DNA of 64,000 nucleotides from Diadema setosum (GCA_033980235.1 CM067065.1:2299847-2363846), one strand, 5' to 3'; positions 11,555-24,098 are shown, counted from the first letter of the stretch. Notes: a model not told the origin generated them from the letters alone. Numbers and translations: made by a program.

Positions 11555-14500
11555 CTACGGAGTACAACGGAACATTCCATGTTATGAGTGAGTCTGTGCG
11601 GTGACTCGGTGCTTCCATTACAGATAAAGGGGTGAGATAAAATGTATCCACTTGATTTCAGAGTAAGATGCGAGTAATACCATGGAAAATTTTGTTTGCG
11701 ATATTTGTGCCCCTTCACCATTTCACCCTGAAATAGTCACTGATACCAAATCTTAGAAAAAGAAAGAAAACACTTATTATACTAGGATTTGGCAAGAAAA
11801 AATACACCTGATGTAAAAAATATCTGATAATTTATGGCATGATATCTGTGCTTCATCCTCTCCAAAGTGCAAAGTCTCTGAATGTTTGGCCCTCAAAGTT
11901 GACTTTTGTCATGTCTGTGTGAATTGATGGATAAATTTCTAAATTGACCTACTGTGTGTAGATACAGTAGTCTTTTGATTTTTCAGATTTATTCAGTTTG
12001 CCCAGCCGGACTAGCCTTTCTGTACCAGATGATATGCAATGAAATTCAGCTGCCAATTTTATGATGATGAAATACTAAACTTCTACAGCAACACCCCCCC
12101 CCCCCAAAAAAAAAAAAAAAAATCTTGATGGATTAAACATTGCAAAGTATATATTCTTCTTGGTTTTTTTTTATCTTGTATGATATGTGTACATGTACAT
12201 GTCAGTTTTATAAAAAAAAAAAAAGAAAGAGAAAATATGAACATAAGCAAAGTACTTGTTTTTTCAACAATTACAGTACTTTACAACAATCTTATCAAGA
12301 CTTTTTCATCAAACAAGGTTTACAAAATTGTATGACAGGTATGTATGCTTAGCTCTTTCTTCTTCTCTTTCTCTTTTTTTTTCTTTTTGCCAACAGAGCA
12401 AATGTATTAAAGGTATCTCTTCCACAAATCATTTAACTTAGCGTATCACTCTGTGTTCATTTAATTCTAATCAATTAAAATATAAACTTAACAGTTTATA
12501 TAGAATTAGCGGCTAGAAAACTTCCACAAAAATAAATGATCGACTGATAAATATCTTTTTCTATTTCATATGGTTTATTTTTTTTAATAGCAGTAATTTT
12601 GATGTCAATGATATACGAATATACAATTGATAATAATTGGTTATTATGATAATGTCAGCGTGAGAATGTTTTAATGATCGGAAAATGTTGTCGTGTATGC
12701 ATCTTTTCTTTCTTTTCTTTTTTTTTTCTTCTTTTTTTTTGCCTGAGAGACCTATCGCTGGACATGATCGAACCAGAAGGTGAAAGAATGTAGGGATACA
12801 GTTGATAAGAAGATTTGCTTGGATATTGTGACAATGTTGCTGCAATCTTCAACAGGATTATATAAAGTCAATTTGGATGATTGTCTTACTTTTGTAGGGC
12901 TAAAAAAAAAAAGTAAATAAATTATAACATCTCTGTGACTACAAACGAGAAAGAAAAATGACACCAGAAATGGGAGCTTTTATGCTTTGACTTCATTTCT
13001 GCATCGATTCAATCATAGTGTTACTCTGAATGATATCATCAACTGATCTAATGGTTGCAAATTTGGAGGGAGAGCTAAGGCAAAGCTGTATGGATATCGA
13101 CTCATGGGGGCAGTATAATGATTTTGTTGGCTTTACAACTTCTATCTCTTTGTCTCATGTAACAGAGTAAATTCTCTTTTGTGATAAGCAAGTAAGGCCA
13201 CTGAATCATCAAAAACAAATTAACTGACCTATAAACACACACTGATGAAATAAATCAATAAAAGTCAAAACATTGTTGACTACCAGAGCCAGATTCTTTT
13301 TCAAGCAGCCTATTTTTCTCTTTCTTTTTCACTTTCTGGATGGGGATATACAGCGTATGTGGCCCAATCAAGAATTGCTATTTTGGTTAACGTCATGACG
13401 ACAGGCAGTCACAAAAATCGCAAGAAAAGGATTTTTCGAGTGTAAACATGAGAATCTATTTGCAATCCTTCGAAATGATATCATATACTGGTATATATGT
13501 AATCCTCATGGTATACAATGGTATATTGCAAAATGTGATTATGTAATAGAATTATGGTTAATTGATGGTATGATACTAGACACAAAAAAAAAACAAAAAC
13601 AAAAACAAGGGTTGGATATTTTGAATTTGAAATTTCAACTATAAAAACAGAAAACAAAATATACATCAGTGGATCAACAAACAGCTGGATTTCAATGATG
13701 GTTTTGCTTTTTCTTCCAGCTGTTAAAAGGAACAAATGACGTGAGCTGTTCTCCTTACAACCCTTTTGTTTTTGTTTTTGTTTTATTGACAACCTTTAAT
13801 AAATGTTTGGATATGTTCAAGTATATAAGAAGGTCTGCTCATCACACCACACTGAAGTCTTCATAAACCTTTCCCGCTGTTGGACACACCATTACAATAC
13901 CCACTTGCCACACCTGTTTATTTCATCAGACAGATTGAGGAGTCGACTAGTTTTTGACAAATATAAAAAAATACACCGAAACCCCTGTGGCTATATACAA
14001 TGTTTGTCATCATTAGTCAAACCAAGGAAGTGTTTACAGATTTGAAAAGTGCAAGTCACCGCTGTTGTGTTAGAATTTGAAGGTTTGTTGGTAAGAAGTT
14101 CACGGGCACAGCATGCATCGCAAAGTCAGCTTGTGACAGAAACAAGGAAGAGAAGTATTACAAGGAGACAACGAGAAAGTAGACTCCAAGATGCAAAAAT
14201 ACACTCAACATAAAGAAAACACAAAAGCTTTCGAAGAGTCTCTCAGCACTAAGGCCAAATAAAACCTGCATATTTGTGATTTATTATCAGTCAACTAACT
14301 CTCAAATACCACAGAAAGAGCGATTTAAATTCCAGTGTGCCTAAAAAAAAATCATCCATTATTCTAATAACTGTCCAACTTGTGCAGCTAGAGAAGGGAG
14401 CTGAGCTGATTTCAACATTCACATTGCCACTAGTTCAATGGCAAATTTAATTTACAGTGAACAGAAATAAAACATTTACCATTATATAAAACAAATAATC

Positions 14501-14985
14501 CACCTTTTATCTCCCTTCCCTCCCCCATCATCACATGCTTCTTTGCTGTTTACATCCATGAAATTTTATGCCCTCAGTGTTTAAAAAAAAAAAAAAAAAT
14601 CTTTATGACTACCACATGGATTCCTATCAAAATTTTTTTGGAGGGTAAGGTATCCTGAAGTATAGCATCTAAAGAGCATTTTGGCATGTACAGCTGTCTA
14701 CGTGTGGTTGCTAAAAAACAACAAATACAAATAAACACTCATCGAAACAAAAGAATGATTTGATGCAACTATGCATTCTATACCAGAAGGCTTACTAAAT
14801 TGCACAAGTTCTTTTAGAACTAATCTGGAGCATGGAAGAACCAAGGGATTTGATAAAGGTGTTCATTTAGCAATGTTTAGTCATAATGTACTTCTCTTCT
14901 TTTTTTTCTGTGCAATGAGGAAAACATTTGACTCTCCAATCTCTCAGCTCTTGTCCGTGCATTCTTTTTTTTTAATTTTCTTTGT

Positions 14986-15345
14986 AATGGGTAGAATTTT
15001 TTAGTAATGGGTAGAATTTTCTTGGTAATGGGCAGAATCTTCTTAGTAATGGGTAGAATTTTGTTGGTAATGGATGAAAATTTCTCAGTAATGAGTAGAA
15101 TTTTCTCAGTAATGGGTAGAATTTTGTTGGTAATGGGTGAAATTTTCTCAGTAATGGGTAGAATTTTCTGTAATGGGTAGAATTTTCTTGGTAATGGGTA
15201 GAATTTTCTTAGTAATGGGTAGAATTTTGTTGGCAATGGGTGAAATTTTCTCAGTAATCGGTAGAATTTTCTTAGTAATGGGTAGAATTTTGTTGGTAAT
15301 GGGTGAAATATTCTCAGTAATGGGTAGAATTTTCTGAAGCGGAAA
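14986..15345. repeat. minisatellite, about 21-22-bp unit
   Basis: About 16 imperfect copies of a unit like AGTAATGGGTAGAATTTTCT, with variants GTTGGTAATGGGTGAAATTT. Reading through it creates an artificial frame of repeated ITKKILP-like peptides on the minus strand, which is not a gene. Confidence 0.9.
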
Positions 15346-15580
15346 TCTTCATCCTTTCCTAGAAACTTTCCAACAAATTAATTTCATATGATGGTACACT
15401 AAAGGAATTTCAACACTCACACATTGACATCAGGGAGAGGGTAGAAAGATTTAAGGGAATTGCTTGTGTGCTGCAGGCTTCTCACTAGACAAACTAACTG
15501 CAGAATAAAGGAGGCTTTCACGTTCCTCGGGAGGATGTGAAAAGAGATTTCATTTTTAAAGGGAGACTGAGCAACTCTGA

Positions 15581-15797
15581 GGCCCATTTCATAAAGAGTT
15601 ATGATTGATCTTACAATGCTCAATTTATTGTGCGTAATTTGGTGAAACCAGCGTAAGATCAATACAAATCATAAGTCTGTTTCACAAAGATACTCACAAT
15701 TTAAAGCACAGCTTTAGTAGCAGATCCAGCATTGCTTTTTTGAAATGCAGCAATAGTAAGATGAGTCTCACAATCAATATTTAAGAAATGGGCCCCT
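15581..15797. mobile_element. 217-bp foldback element with GGCCCATTTC ends
   Basis: The left end GGCCCATTTCATAAAGA and right end GAAATGGGCCCC are inverted. The same end motif appears in the more perfect foldback at 17537-17697, so they are probably the same family. It is non-coding. Confidence 0.6.
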
Positions 15798-16698
15798 GGC
15801 GTTAGACAGGCCGTGCGGTCACTACCTACAGTAAACCGGATCTGCTCACCAGTCAAAAGTGACTGCTGACACTACTTATTTCTTTTTCCGGGCCTGTTTA
15901 TGACAGGATTGCTCAAAAACAAGCATGCTTGAGACCGACAGCTGAAACAGAAAGTATTAAGCTGGGGGCGCTCTACTCGGCTGCACAAAGGTGTAGGAAT
16001 ACTGACACCCAATCCTTTTAACTCTACAAACGCCATGCATACACACTCTACTCAATCCAGAGCATGCCAAAGGTTGCCATATTCATTCTCACATGCACAT
16101 GCACTAAAAGTGGACATTTTTCCCCATTGATCTTGATTAATTAAAATAACATGCCACTTAAATCAATTGAACATGTCATTTATTGTTCTTTGCAGACTGC
16201 TGACATGTCCTTGTAGACAGCACAAACTCACGCGAGAAAAGCAGCAATAAAACATCTACAAATTCTTATATTCCTTGCTGGTATGTTATTGTTTGATAGA
16301 CCCCTGAATCTCTGTAGCACTTTAAGTATTCTATGTAAACGGCAGTTGTATCTTACAGAGCTGCCAATATTCACACATCACAATCAGTAACGTTCCAAAG
16401 AGCAATACCGGGTTGCCTTTCACAGTACATACATCTCGGTGGGCAAAACTGATTCCCAAATGAGGGCGCCTTTTAATATTCTATTGCCAACATATCTAAT
16501 TATAGTCAGTCATTGACCAATCCAGTTCCAGGACCAAATTCTGTGGTTAGATGTTCGATCTTTGTACCATAATTATCACAAATATTCATAGTTAGTACTG
16601 GAATCAAATTTGGTAGGCTTCTGTGCCAAACACTTTGGACAGTGTTGCACCCCTGTATGGATTTTCTGCACTAATTGGGGCTCAAAGAACACAAAGGA

Positions 16699-17090
16699 TT
16701 AAAGGGATAGTACAGTATTGGTGGAGGTGAGAATTGGGCTTTTAACTTTTCGTGAGATATCAAGAAAACACTTATGATATAGTACAGAGCATACCATTTT
16801 AAGAGGAATTCAAAGTTTATTTGATGAAAATCGGGTTTGGAATGACTGAAACATTCAAAAACAAAGTAAAACAAAGCGATCGCAATAAAGTGTGGGTCCC
16901 ACACTTTATAAGAATCACTCTTTTTTGGATATCTCAGCCATTTCACAACCTATTTTCATCAAATAAACATTGAATTCCTCATAGAATCACATGCTCTTTC
17001 ATATTTCATAAGAGGTTTCTCATTATCTCACCAACAAAAATGTTAGAAACCTGAAATTAGGTCTCAACCAAAACTATACGATCCCTTTAA
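16699..17090. mobile_element. about 390-bp TTAA-bordered foldback element, copy 1
   Basis: It starts TTAAAGGGATAGTACAGTAT and ends with a diverged complement closing in CCCTTTAA. The whole element is quasi-palindromic, and the same family occurs at 33293-33689. TTAA at both borders is the duplication type of piggyBac relatives, so a piggyBac-derived miniature element is possible, though I have not seen a transposase to confirm this. Confidence 0.65.
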
Positions 17091-17536
17091 AGCTTCTTTT
17101 CACTTGAATCCTACTTTGGTCGCATACCATCATTTATGTTGGTTATAGAATTATCAGTGGCTGTTTACTCGCTAAATCAACTGAAACCCCTAAATTGGCA
17201 ACATCTTTTGTAAGATGAAGTTTGCATTTCTGTCTCATTTTTGGCAAATTCCAATTAGTTTATCTTTCCTCTGATTCTATCCACAGTTTATGAATTTAAT
17301 AGGTTCTGTCTATTTTCTTTTCCTTAAAAATTCAGGGTTGCCATTGTAAAGATGAAAAGGTGAAAAATTCTGCAGCAAATTTTGTCATCGACTTTGACAT
17401 GTTTATTGACTAAGGGGACAGTACTAAGCCAATCATAATATAGTCTGTGATACCCTGATATTGTAGTAAGTTGACATTATGGCAGCACGATAAATTTAAG
17501 GTCTTGTTTCTGAGGAAAAATCTTGGGGGAAGTTCT

Positions 17537-17697
17537 GGGCCCCATTTCATAAAAAAGTTGATATTATAGCAACTCTTGCTGGAATGGCGATTGTTATGGT
17601 AACAACAAGAATCTATTCATCTTCCTGATTGACTATGGACAGTCGTCATTCCAGCAAAGAGTTGCTATCCTAACATCTTTTATGAAATGGGACCCCA
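17537..17697. mobile_element. 161-bp near-perfect foldback
   Basis: The left arm GGGCCCCATTTCATAAAA, continuing through AGCAACTCTTGCTGGAATGG, is mirrored on the right by CATTCCAGCAAAGAGTTGCT and ATGAAATGGGACCCC. The arms are about 55 bp, with a loop of about 45 bp. Transcribed in the intron, it would form a long hairpin RNA. Confidence 0.75.
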
Positions 17698-18419
17698 CAT
17701 TTGCTGAAGCAGTGCGAGCTATTTTCACATTTCTGTGGCATAAAGCAAAGCTTATGGTTCTCAACCAGGTGCACAACAGAGAGTTATTGCAGGGACAAAA
17801 AGCTACAAGTACCTGATACCATCATTTTTGTTTTAGTTCTATTTCAGTATCTAAAGGTAAAACTGCTCTCCATGTTCAAATTCAGTTAAACCAACTGTTC
17901 ATCGGAACCAAGGATGTTCAATAATGAAGCTCCAAGAATTACAATTCTTCGCAAAAGTAGTGACTTAATAAACAGAGCACGGTTGAATGCACAAAGGCCT
18001 AAAGAGGATACATGTACATCGCCTCCAGCCCTATGCCAACAAACTGATTACTGGTATTAAATTCCAGTTCACTTTTTTTTTTTTGAAGGATCAGCTGTTT
18101 AAAAGTTCAATTTTCTATGCTCTTTTCTGTTTTCCTATTTGCCAAGCATTTCATATTTATGGATCAATATTAATATGCGGCCTCAATTTCACGGACATCA
18201 ATCATGCCCATACAATGTAGATAACCCTGTAATGTCTTGTCCGATATGAGACAGGATTGACTTTAACATGGCACTATCACTTACAGTGTATAGTCCCACA
18301 CATAGCATTCTATATATGTTTGACCTTTCCAAGTACACTGTAACTGAATTCTGTGAAAACGACCCTGTCCTAGAGAAAAATACAGATGTCCCTTGCACGC
18401 GCGCACATACATGTACAAA

Positions 18420-18610
18420 CAAATTTAGGCCAGTATATACACTCACTCACACAAACACAGACACAAACACACTCACACAGACAAGACAATCCTGTACAAC
18501 CATACACATAAGCACATATACAGGCAGAAAGGACACAATGTGTACAAGACGAGACAAAACCACATTGACAGTGCACAGTGGTAACACTAACACTAACACA
18601 CAAACGAGAA
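18420..18610. repeat. CA-rich tract
   Basis: Imperfect (CA)n-rich sequence with ACACAAACAC motifs. It generates open frames on both strands (18268-18645 and 18370-18758) that are not genes. Confidence 0.7.
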
Positions 18611-19707
18611 GGTGCATTTTTAGTTTTTTAGTATACCGCAAGTGACATGCGTTAGTCAGGCAAAGGTGAACGTTCATAATTTGGGCAGAGGTGCGCTGAT
18701 CTGGTGTATGCATACAACACTGATGGTGAGCTTGGGTTGATGGATTTGGTGTTAACACGTCACTGTGTAATCATATGGGTAAGTCAACGTTAATAGTGTA
18801 ACAGTTACAATGATATGTGTGATGACATTTAGTCCAGTGTTAGTGTAAGTGGGCTGCAACTTTTATTTTTCCATACATGGAGGGTGATGAACAACCATTA
18901 GAACTACATGCACATTAATTGGATAATGTGCATCATTGACAAACTTTTCATTTGGTGAAATTGTCTTCTTTTCTTTTTTTTTTCCTTTAAAGGCGCTTTG
19001 ACACTAGAACGAGTGCCCACGGAATGCCCGACAAGTTTAAAGATAAGTTTGCATCCCTTGCTAAAACTGGAATAGTTATGTAACATGTTTGGCATTCTTT
19101 GTATTCATTTAGCTAGTCGTAAGAATTCGCAGAGATACACTAAAGATTTTGGATATAGTTCAAAATCGAAAATCAGCTCCAGCATATCTTTGTCAATTTC
19201 TGTGAATACATGTACATGTAGATAATGAATACAAAGAACATCAAACTTGTAACAAACTATTCTAGTGGTTGCAAAGAATGCTAAAATATCTTCAAGTTTT
19301 CAAATTTGTTGTGTATTCGTTGGGCTTTCGCTCTAGTGTGATGGGGCTTTATCATAAAAAATACATGAGTCATAGCCATTTACGTCAAGAGAGTTTAGAC
19401 ATTTGAATTTCTTGATCATACAGTATATGCAGCTCTGCATATTCTTACAAAAATAAAAAAAAAAAATCAAAAATCAAGTATAATGTCGAAATCAAATAAA
19501 AAACATCAGCAATTGTTTACTTTTACAGCTCTTTGCAAATAAAAATTTTTTACCCATGCATATATTTGTTTCCAATTTCATCATATCATGCAGAACTAAA
19601 GAATTAGCATATATTCCTTGAATATATCCTTAAGTTTATGTCATGCTGGAAAGTTAATTAGGAGTCTCAAGAAGTTATCAAGATACGTTATTAACTCAAA
19701 GGAATAT

Positions 19708-19959
19708 AACGTCGCTGGGGCGACAAGACCTCGTATCTACAAAATGTCAAATGTTCAGGAGAGCCAAAAAACATGGCAGCCAAAGCACTATAGCGAATGG
19801 GATACCCTTTCCTTTGACATGCCGTGGTGGCTTCATTTTTGGAGTAAGACAGTTGGGATTTGGACAGGACATCACTTAACCCACTATTTGACTATTAATC
19901 CAAAAAAGTCATTTTCACCAAAATTGCAGATACAAGGTCTTGTCACCCCAGCGACGATA
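19708..19959. mobile_element. 252-bp foldback element, copy 1 of the GTCGCTGGGG family
   Basis: The left end ACGTCGCTGGGGCGACAAGA and right end TCTTGTCACCCCAGCGACGA are inverted. A second, shorter copy is at 23551-23719, and both share internal motifs such as GCAGCCAAAGCACT. It is bordered by TA-rich sequence. Confidence 0.7.
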
Positions 19960-20702
19960 AAAAACATGCACAGGCAATATGTATGCATGTTTGTACCTGT
20001 ATATACAGTTGTTTGTATACTGACAAATAATGGATATTTGAACGTAATGTTAATAGACTTCAATTTCCTTACATGCACAGAATGTCTGGTATACTTGTAC
20101 AGTAGGGCTGCCAACACTGATCAATCAAAATGGGGAAGATCTCAAATAGAAATCAGGGCGGTATTCCTGTCTAGGGTGCACGCCAATGGGCAAAAATCAA
20201 AAGACTCAGGGGGTAAAGTGCTCACAAAAGTATCGCAAGTTTCACCTTCCACAAATTATTGCAGACCATTTTGGTACCCCAGGGGGTATGTGCGCCTACT
20301 TGAACAAATTGAGATCCTATCCCCCAAAAGGTGCTACAGTTGTACAACCTCCCAAGTTTGGCAAAAATTTGTCTTGGGGACTTTCAAGGAGAAGCTGGAA
20401 TATTGAACAAGTTTAAATACGACGAACACCAGTCATCCAACAAAGAATGATTCACTTGAGCCTTTCACTCAGGCTAGCAAAACATCCTAAATCGGATAAA
20501 TATCTCAATATATTTTTGCTCTTTCTTTTCCTTTTCAATATTTTTCCTTATCAAGACATGAAGATATAATGGAGTTTTGAGAATCCTCCCACCCAATCAG
20601 GTAGAGTTGGCAGCCCTGCCTGGTACCAAGCTGGCGATGTGTTTGATTAATGTTTATTTTTGGGAAGTGCGCCCTCTTGTGTACGGTCCCCGCCCCACTT
20701 AC

Positions 20703-20808
20703 CTCCTCATGTGTTTCATCATGTAAGTCAGAACCGTTCGCCTGACGCTGCCGAGCCCCGACAGGTACTCCGGTAATCTCTCCACGAAGGCCTCCTCGCA
20801 GTTCAGCT
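20703..20808 (-). CDS. ARHGAP35: RhoGAP gene, exon K (middle of RhoGAP domain)
   Basis: The acceptor is CTCCCGGCAG and the donor GAG|GTAAGT. The exon enters in phase 1 and leaves in phase 2 (106 nt). The peptide begins ELNCEEAFVERLPEYLSG and ends TVLTYMMKHMRR. This corresponds to the helices that follow the LPEP motif and precede the conserved Asn helix of p190 RhoGAP domains. Its phase-2 donor fits both downstream terminal exons, L (11377-11554) and L2 (8667-8832), so this is the branching point for the proposed alternative ends. It is relatively GC-rich compared with the flanking introns. Confidence 0.85.
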
Positions 20809-20913
20809 CTGCCGGGAGGTCAGATGGGGAAACACACATTCAATTTCACAGCAAATTCCAGTAAAATTCATACTTCTACGATATCAATAAAAACAGACAA
20901 AAATTTGTCTGGT

Positions 20914-20985
20914 GAGAATAAGAAGGGCGTTAAGTTGTCTCGAACACTATGGGTTTAGTGGCAACTTAACGCCCTTATAGTTCTC
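20914..20985. repeat. 72-bp hairpin upstream of exon K acceptor
   Basis: AAGGGCGTTAAGTTG and CAACTTAACGCCCTT form a perfect 15-bp stem, extended by GAGAAT/GTTCTC arms around a loop of about 24 nt. It lies about 110 nt upstream of the exon K acceptor, within the intron. Confidence 0.7.
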
Positions 20986-21329
20986 AACCGCCAAATTTAT
21001 GTGGTTCAATGCTGTATCTGTTTATTGTACTTTCTACTATTAATTTGGTAGTGTTACATAAATATACGGTAGTAAACATTTTCCTTCATTTGCTTATTGT
21101 CTATGAATAATTGCTCAGGTTGAAAGTGTAACAGCCTCTTAATTGCTACATTTATACATAATCCTTAAATTGGCAACAAACCTTAGAAGTTTAAAATCCT
21201 TTTTTCGCTCTCAAATTGGCAACTTTTTGAAGATATGTTTTTGATTGCATGCAGATTTTATGAATTCAATTAGTTTTGTTAAATCTTCTTCTTTTTTTCA
21301 GTATAGTTTGTGCAGTGACATTCAGGTAA

Positions 21330-21480
21330 TGCAGACAGTGATAATGATAATGACGATGATGATGTAGATGGTGATTATGATGATGATCTATAGTTGTAGC
21401 TGATGATGATGATTATGAGAACAATGATGATGTAGATGATAATAATGAAGATAATGATGCTATGATGATAAAGATAACAA
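21330..21480. repeat. imperfect GAT/ATG microsatellite
   Basis: A degenerate run of GATGAT, GATAAT and GTAGAT triplets. It is the older-looking part of the triplet array that resumes at 21601. Confidence 0.85.
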
Positions 21481-21510
21481 GGATGTTGATGTACATGTAG
21501 ACAATGTTAA

Positions 21511-21595
21511 CCCGTTGAGGACGAGTCCCGAGTATACTCGGGCAAGCGTCTACGGAAAATGCGTGTTGTAGCAAAATTAAAGCGTCCTCAACGGG
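21511..21595. mobile_element. 85-bp TTAA-type miniature element, copy 1
   Basis: It begins CCCGTTGAGGACGAG after a TTAA and ends GCGTCCTCAACGGG before TCAA (one change from TTAA). An 85-bp relative with the same left end is at 54433-54517. The interior has the perfect palindrome CCCGAGTATACTCGGG. TTAA-bounded CCC ends are typical of piggyBac-class elements (family knowledge). It sits inside the GAT microsatellite. Confidence 0.7.
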
Positions 21596-21600
21596 TCAAA

Positions 21601-21610
21601 GAAGATGATA

Positions 21611-21664
<54 letters not shown>

Positions 21665-21792
21665 TAGACGATGTTAATGAAGATGATGATGATGATGATG
21701 TTGTAGACAATGTTAATGAAGATGATGATGATGTTGTAGACGATGTTAATGAAGATGATGATGATGATGAAGATGATGACGATGATGATGGG
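21601..21792. repeat. (GAT)n microsatellite next to exon J donor
   Basis: A nearly pure GAT run followed by GATGTTAATGAA-type variants, ending about 14 bp from the exon J splice donor. Both strands read as long poly-Asp or poly-Ser frames, which are artefacts of the repeat. Confidence 0.95.
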
Positions 21793-21805
21793 TGCGTCAC
21801 CGTAC

Positions 21806-22021
21806 CTCTGTAGTCCTGTATCATCCGGTCCTGGGTGCTGTAGGAGATGATGGGCTCCGGTAGACTCTTGAAGAACTGCTTGAGGGCGGCTGCGATGGTG
21901 TTGGCACTCAGGTTCTCCATGGCGGACAGTGAGGCGTTCTCGTTCTCATCAAACATCTTGATGATAAGGTCAATGTCAGCTGCCTTGCCTGATACCCTGT
22001 ATATACCCTCCTGGGCTATAC
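21806..22021 (-). CDS. ARHGAP35: RhoGAP gene, exon J (catalytic part of RhoGAP domain)
   Basis: The acceptor is CGTGTAG and the donor GAG|GTACGG; it is 216 nt, phase 1 in and phase 1 out. The product IAQEGIYRVSGKAADID contains the RhoGAP arginine finger (R in GIYRVSG, codon 21996-21998), which inserts into the Rho active site to speed GTP hydrolysis. Further on, ANTIAAALKQFFKSLPEP matches the conserved A-x-x-x-K-x-F-F-x-x-L-P-E-P helix. The FDEN...SLSAME spacing is closest to p190A/B among RhoGAPs I know. The previous exon ends EEEG, completing the helix. The (GAT)n array begins 14 bp after the donor. Confidence 0.9.
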
Positions 22022-22769
22022 CTACACGATTGCAAATAAGAATTGAGTATATGAATATAAGAACGACCCAAGTCCATGGAAGACGCATTTTGAGTAAACT
22101 TAAAAAAACTTCATATCTTTTTTATTTGTCCAATAATATTCTATCTAACTGTGATGGGAAGGCAACATTGTATATACAAATTAGAACATATATTATTATG
22201 ACAATTAACATTTACATTAATTGTGGAGAGGCCATTTCGTGTGATGGACTTGGGTCATTCTTTGAATCATATACATGATATTCTGCTATAGAGATGAGAG
22301 AAGGATGAGAGAGGGTGTAATAATATGAATGTAAGAATGACCCCAAGTCCTTCATTTTTACATTCATATAAGATTTAACTCATTAATTTCAGGCACTTCC
22401 GGGGGGTAATTAGGATTTATCATTTATACATAAGATGAGTCTATGCAATAAACTACAATTTCCCATGTCAAACTGAATTTCGCCAAAAATTGGACTTGGG
22501 TCGTTCTCATATTCAGGTCTTCATTGCATATAAAAAAAAGAAAACTATAAACATCGCTATGGCGACTGGTGTGTACGTCTGTGCCATAATGCATGGTTCT
22601 CCCATTACATCTGTAGTACGTCTTGACAATCTGTGACGACAGTGTCACACAATTAGGAAAAAATCAAAACGACAAGGCAAAGACGGATGGACAACCCGAA
22701 AAACATAATGCCTCTGGAAACACGTCGTGGCAGAGACATAAAAAGAATGGCAACCCATGAGTTACAGTG

Positions 22770-22984
22770 TACTGTAAAAGTGGAAATTTTCGCGGTGTTC
22801 AAATTTTCGCGCATTTCGCGCAACCAGAAACTAGCGCGAAAATAAAAGCATGCGAAATATTTTTGCTTGCCATATGTGCCTATGCGTGAGGTCTTGATTC
22901 CGCGGAATTAAAAACACGCGAAACTCTTCCGGCCCGGCCAAGCGCGAAAAATTAGTCACGCGAAAATATCCACTTTTACAGTAC
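22770..22984. mobile_element. 215-bp foldback element, ACTGTAAAAG family
   Basis: The left end TACTGTAAAAGTGGAAATTT and right end AAATATCCACTTTTACAGTA are inverted. The interior is rich in TTTCGCG/CGCGAAA. A shorter relative is at 42003-42195, and more distant ones are at 34038-34165, 40610-40830 and 42202-42418. Confidence 0.75.
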
Positions 22985-23339
22985 ATTACTTTGAGAGTAT
23001 GACTGTACAAATTCATCGCGAGGATTATACAAAATAAAGCACATCCAGAACTTCAGAAAAATACATAAATGAATGCAAAATAAACTGAAATTGAAAAGAA
23101 ATTGAAACATGATAGTAATAAACAAAAGTGGAATCTATACAATGTAAACACTTCCTGGCATTATAAAAACAGACAGGTTTGTTGCTGTGTGACATAAATG
23201 AATCTCCTATCATTATCAAACTGAATTCTATAATGTGATACACACAGTATGAAATCAAAATATTGAAAAGATACCGAACATCGCGGGCATCGCTTGTCCG
23301 GGGTCCCTAAATTTCTCTCATTTCATTATGACCTCCTTG

Positions 23340-23950
23340 AATACACATACGAAAAACCAGCAAATGGACAAACAGAGCAAGCAAATGGATAGAGAGACAG
23401 ACAGATAGACAAAGAGGCACGCAGACACACAGACAAACAAACATTTAGATAGACAGACAGACATGCTGACACACAAACAGATAGAAATGGATACAGGCAG
23501 ACTGACAAGCAGAAAGACAAACATACATACAGACAGGCAAGCAGACAGATATCGTCGCTGGGGGGACAAGACCTTGTATCTACAAAATGTCTCAAGAGAG
23601 CAAATTAAACATAGCAGCCAAAGCACTTCATCAACTGGGAGAGCCTTTCTTTTGACCAATCCAAAAATGAAGTCATTTTCACCAAATTTGAGATACGTCT
23701 TGTCAACCCAGCGACGATATACATTTACATAGAAAGACATATATACAGATAGACAGACAGACAGATAAATGGCAAGAGAGATAGACATGGAACCAGGCAG
23801 ACAGACAAACACACAAACAGACTTGTAGACAAACAGACAGACAGACAGACTCAGAGACAGACGGAGAGACAGACATACAATGTATGCAGATGAGACAGAC
23901 ATGTAGACAAACACCAGACAATGGAGACAGACAGACAGACAGACAGACTC
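23340..23950. repeat. imperfect ACAG/AGAC microsatellite-like array
   Basis: A long degenerate run of AGACAGAC, ACAAACAG and GACAGATA units, interrupted at 23551-23719 by a foldback element. It ends about 20 bp from the exon I donor. Large Cys/Leu/Ser-rich frames (23318-24025 minus) are translations of this repeat, not genes. Confidence 0.9.
23551..23719. mobile_element. 169-bp foldback element, copy 2 of the GTCGCTGGGG family
   Basis: The ends ATCGTCGCTGGGGGGACAAG and TTGTCAACCCAGCGACGATA are inverted. It is inserted in the AGAC repeat array and related to 19708-19959. Confidence 0.75.
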
Positions 23951-23968
23951 TTGTTTGTAGGCGCTCAC

Positions 23969-24098
23969 CCTCCTCCTCCAACCTCTGCACACACTGCTCA
24001 ATGAATGGCGGGATCCCATTCTCATTCAGGATGAGCTGTTCCAGCTGCTTTGCTGGTTTCTTGGGCGGTGCCATAGTTCCCTTCTTCTTATGCTTCTG
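23969..24098 (-). CDS. ARHGAP35: RhoGAP gene, exon I (polybasic end and start of RhoGAP domain)
   Basis: Phase 0 in, phase 1 out, 130 nt; the donor is GAGG|GTGAGC. The peptide opens QKHKKKGTMAPPKKPAKQ, a basic segment, then LEQLILNENGIPPFIEQC, the start of the RhoGAP fold (compare the P-x-F-I-E-x-C motif of p190 proteins). The acceptor reads AACAGCAG, a NAGNAG tandem: using the second AG would start the exon at 24095 and drop one Gln without changing frame. p190 proteins carry a lipid-binding polybasic stretch just before RhoGAP (family knowledge), and this exon with H and G fits that role. AGAC repeats begin about 20 bp after the donor. Confidence 0.85.

Larger units (their letters stand above)
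11555..20702. other. 9.1-kb intron between exons K and L with repeats
   Basis: No further copy of the terminal exon or other coding exon was found on the minus strand. Contents listed separately are a minisatellite (14986-15345), foldback elements (15581-15797, 16699-17090, 17537-17697, 19708-19959) and a CA-rich tract (about 18420-18610). The remainder is AT-rich with A and T runs. The 262-codon plus-strand frame at 19618-20406 reads through a foldback element and is not a gene. Confidence 0.6.

Noticed and set aside
14986..15345. Regular short direct repeats, considered as a CRISPR array
   Set aside because: A eukaryotic minisatellite with contiguous imperfect units and no unique spacers.
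19618..20406. 262-codon plus-strand open frame
   Set aside because: It runs through the foldback element at 19708-19959 and unique DNA, has no domain or codon bias, and is antisense to the RhoGAP intron.
21559..21813. Poly-Asp frame (plus) and poly-Ser extension (minus)
   Set aside because: These are products of the (GAT)n microsatellite next to the exon J donor.
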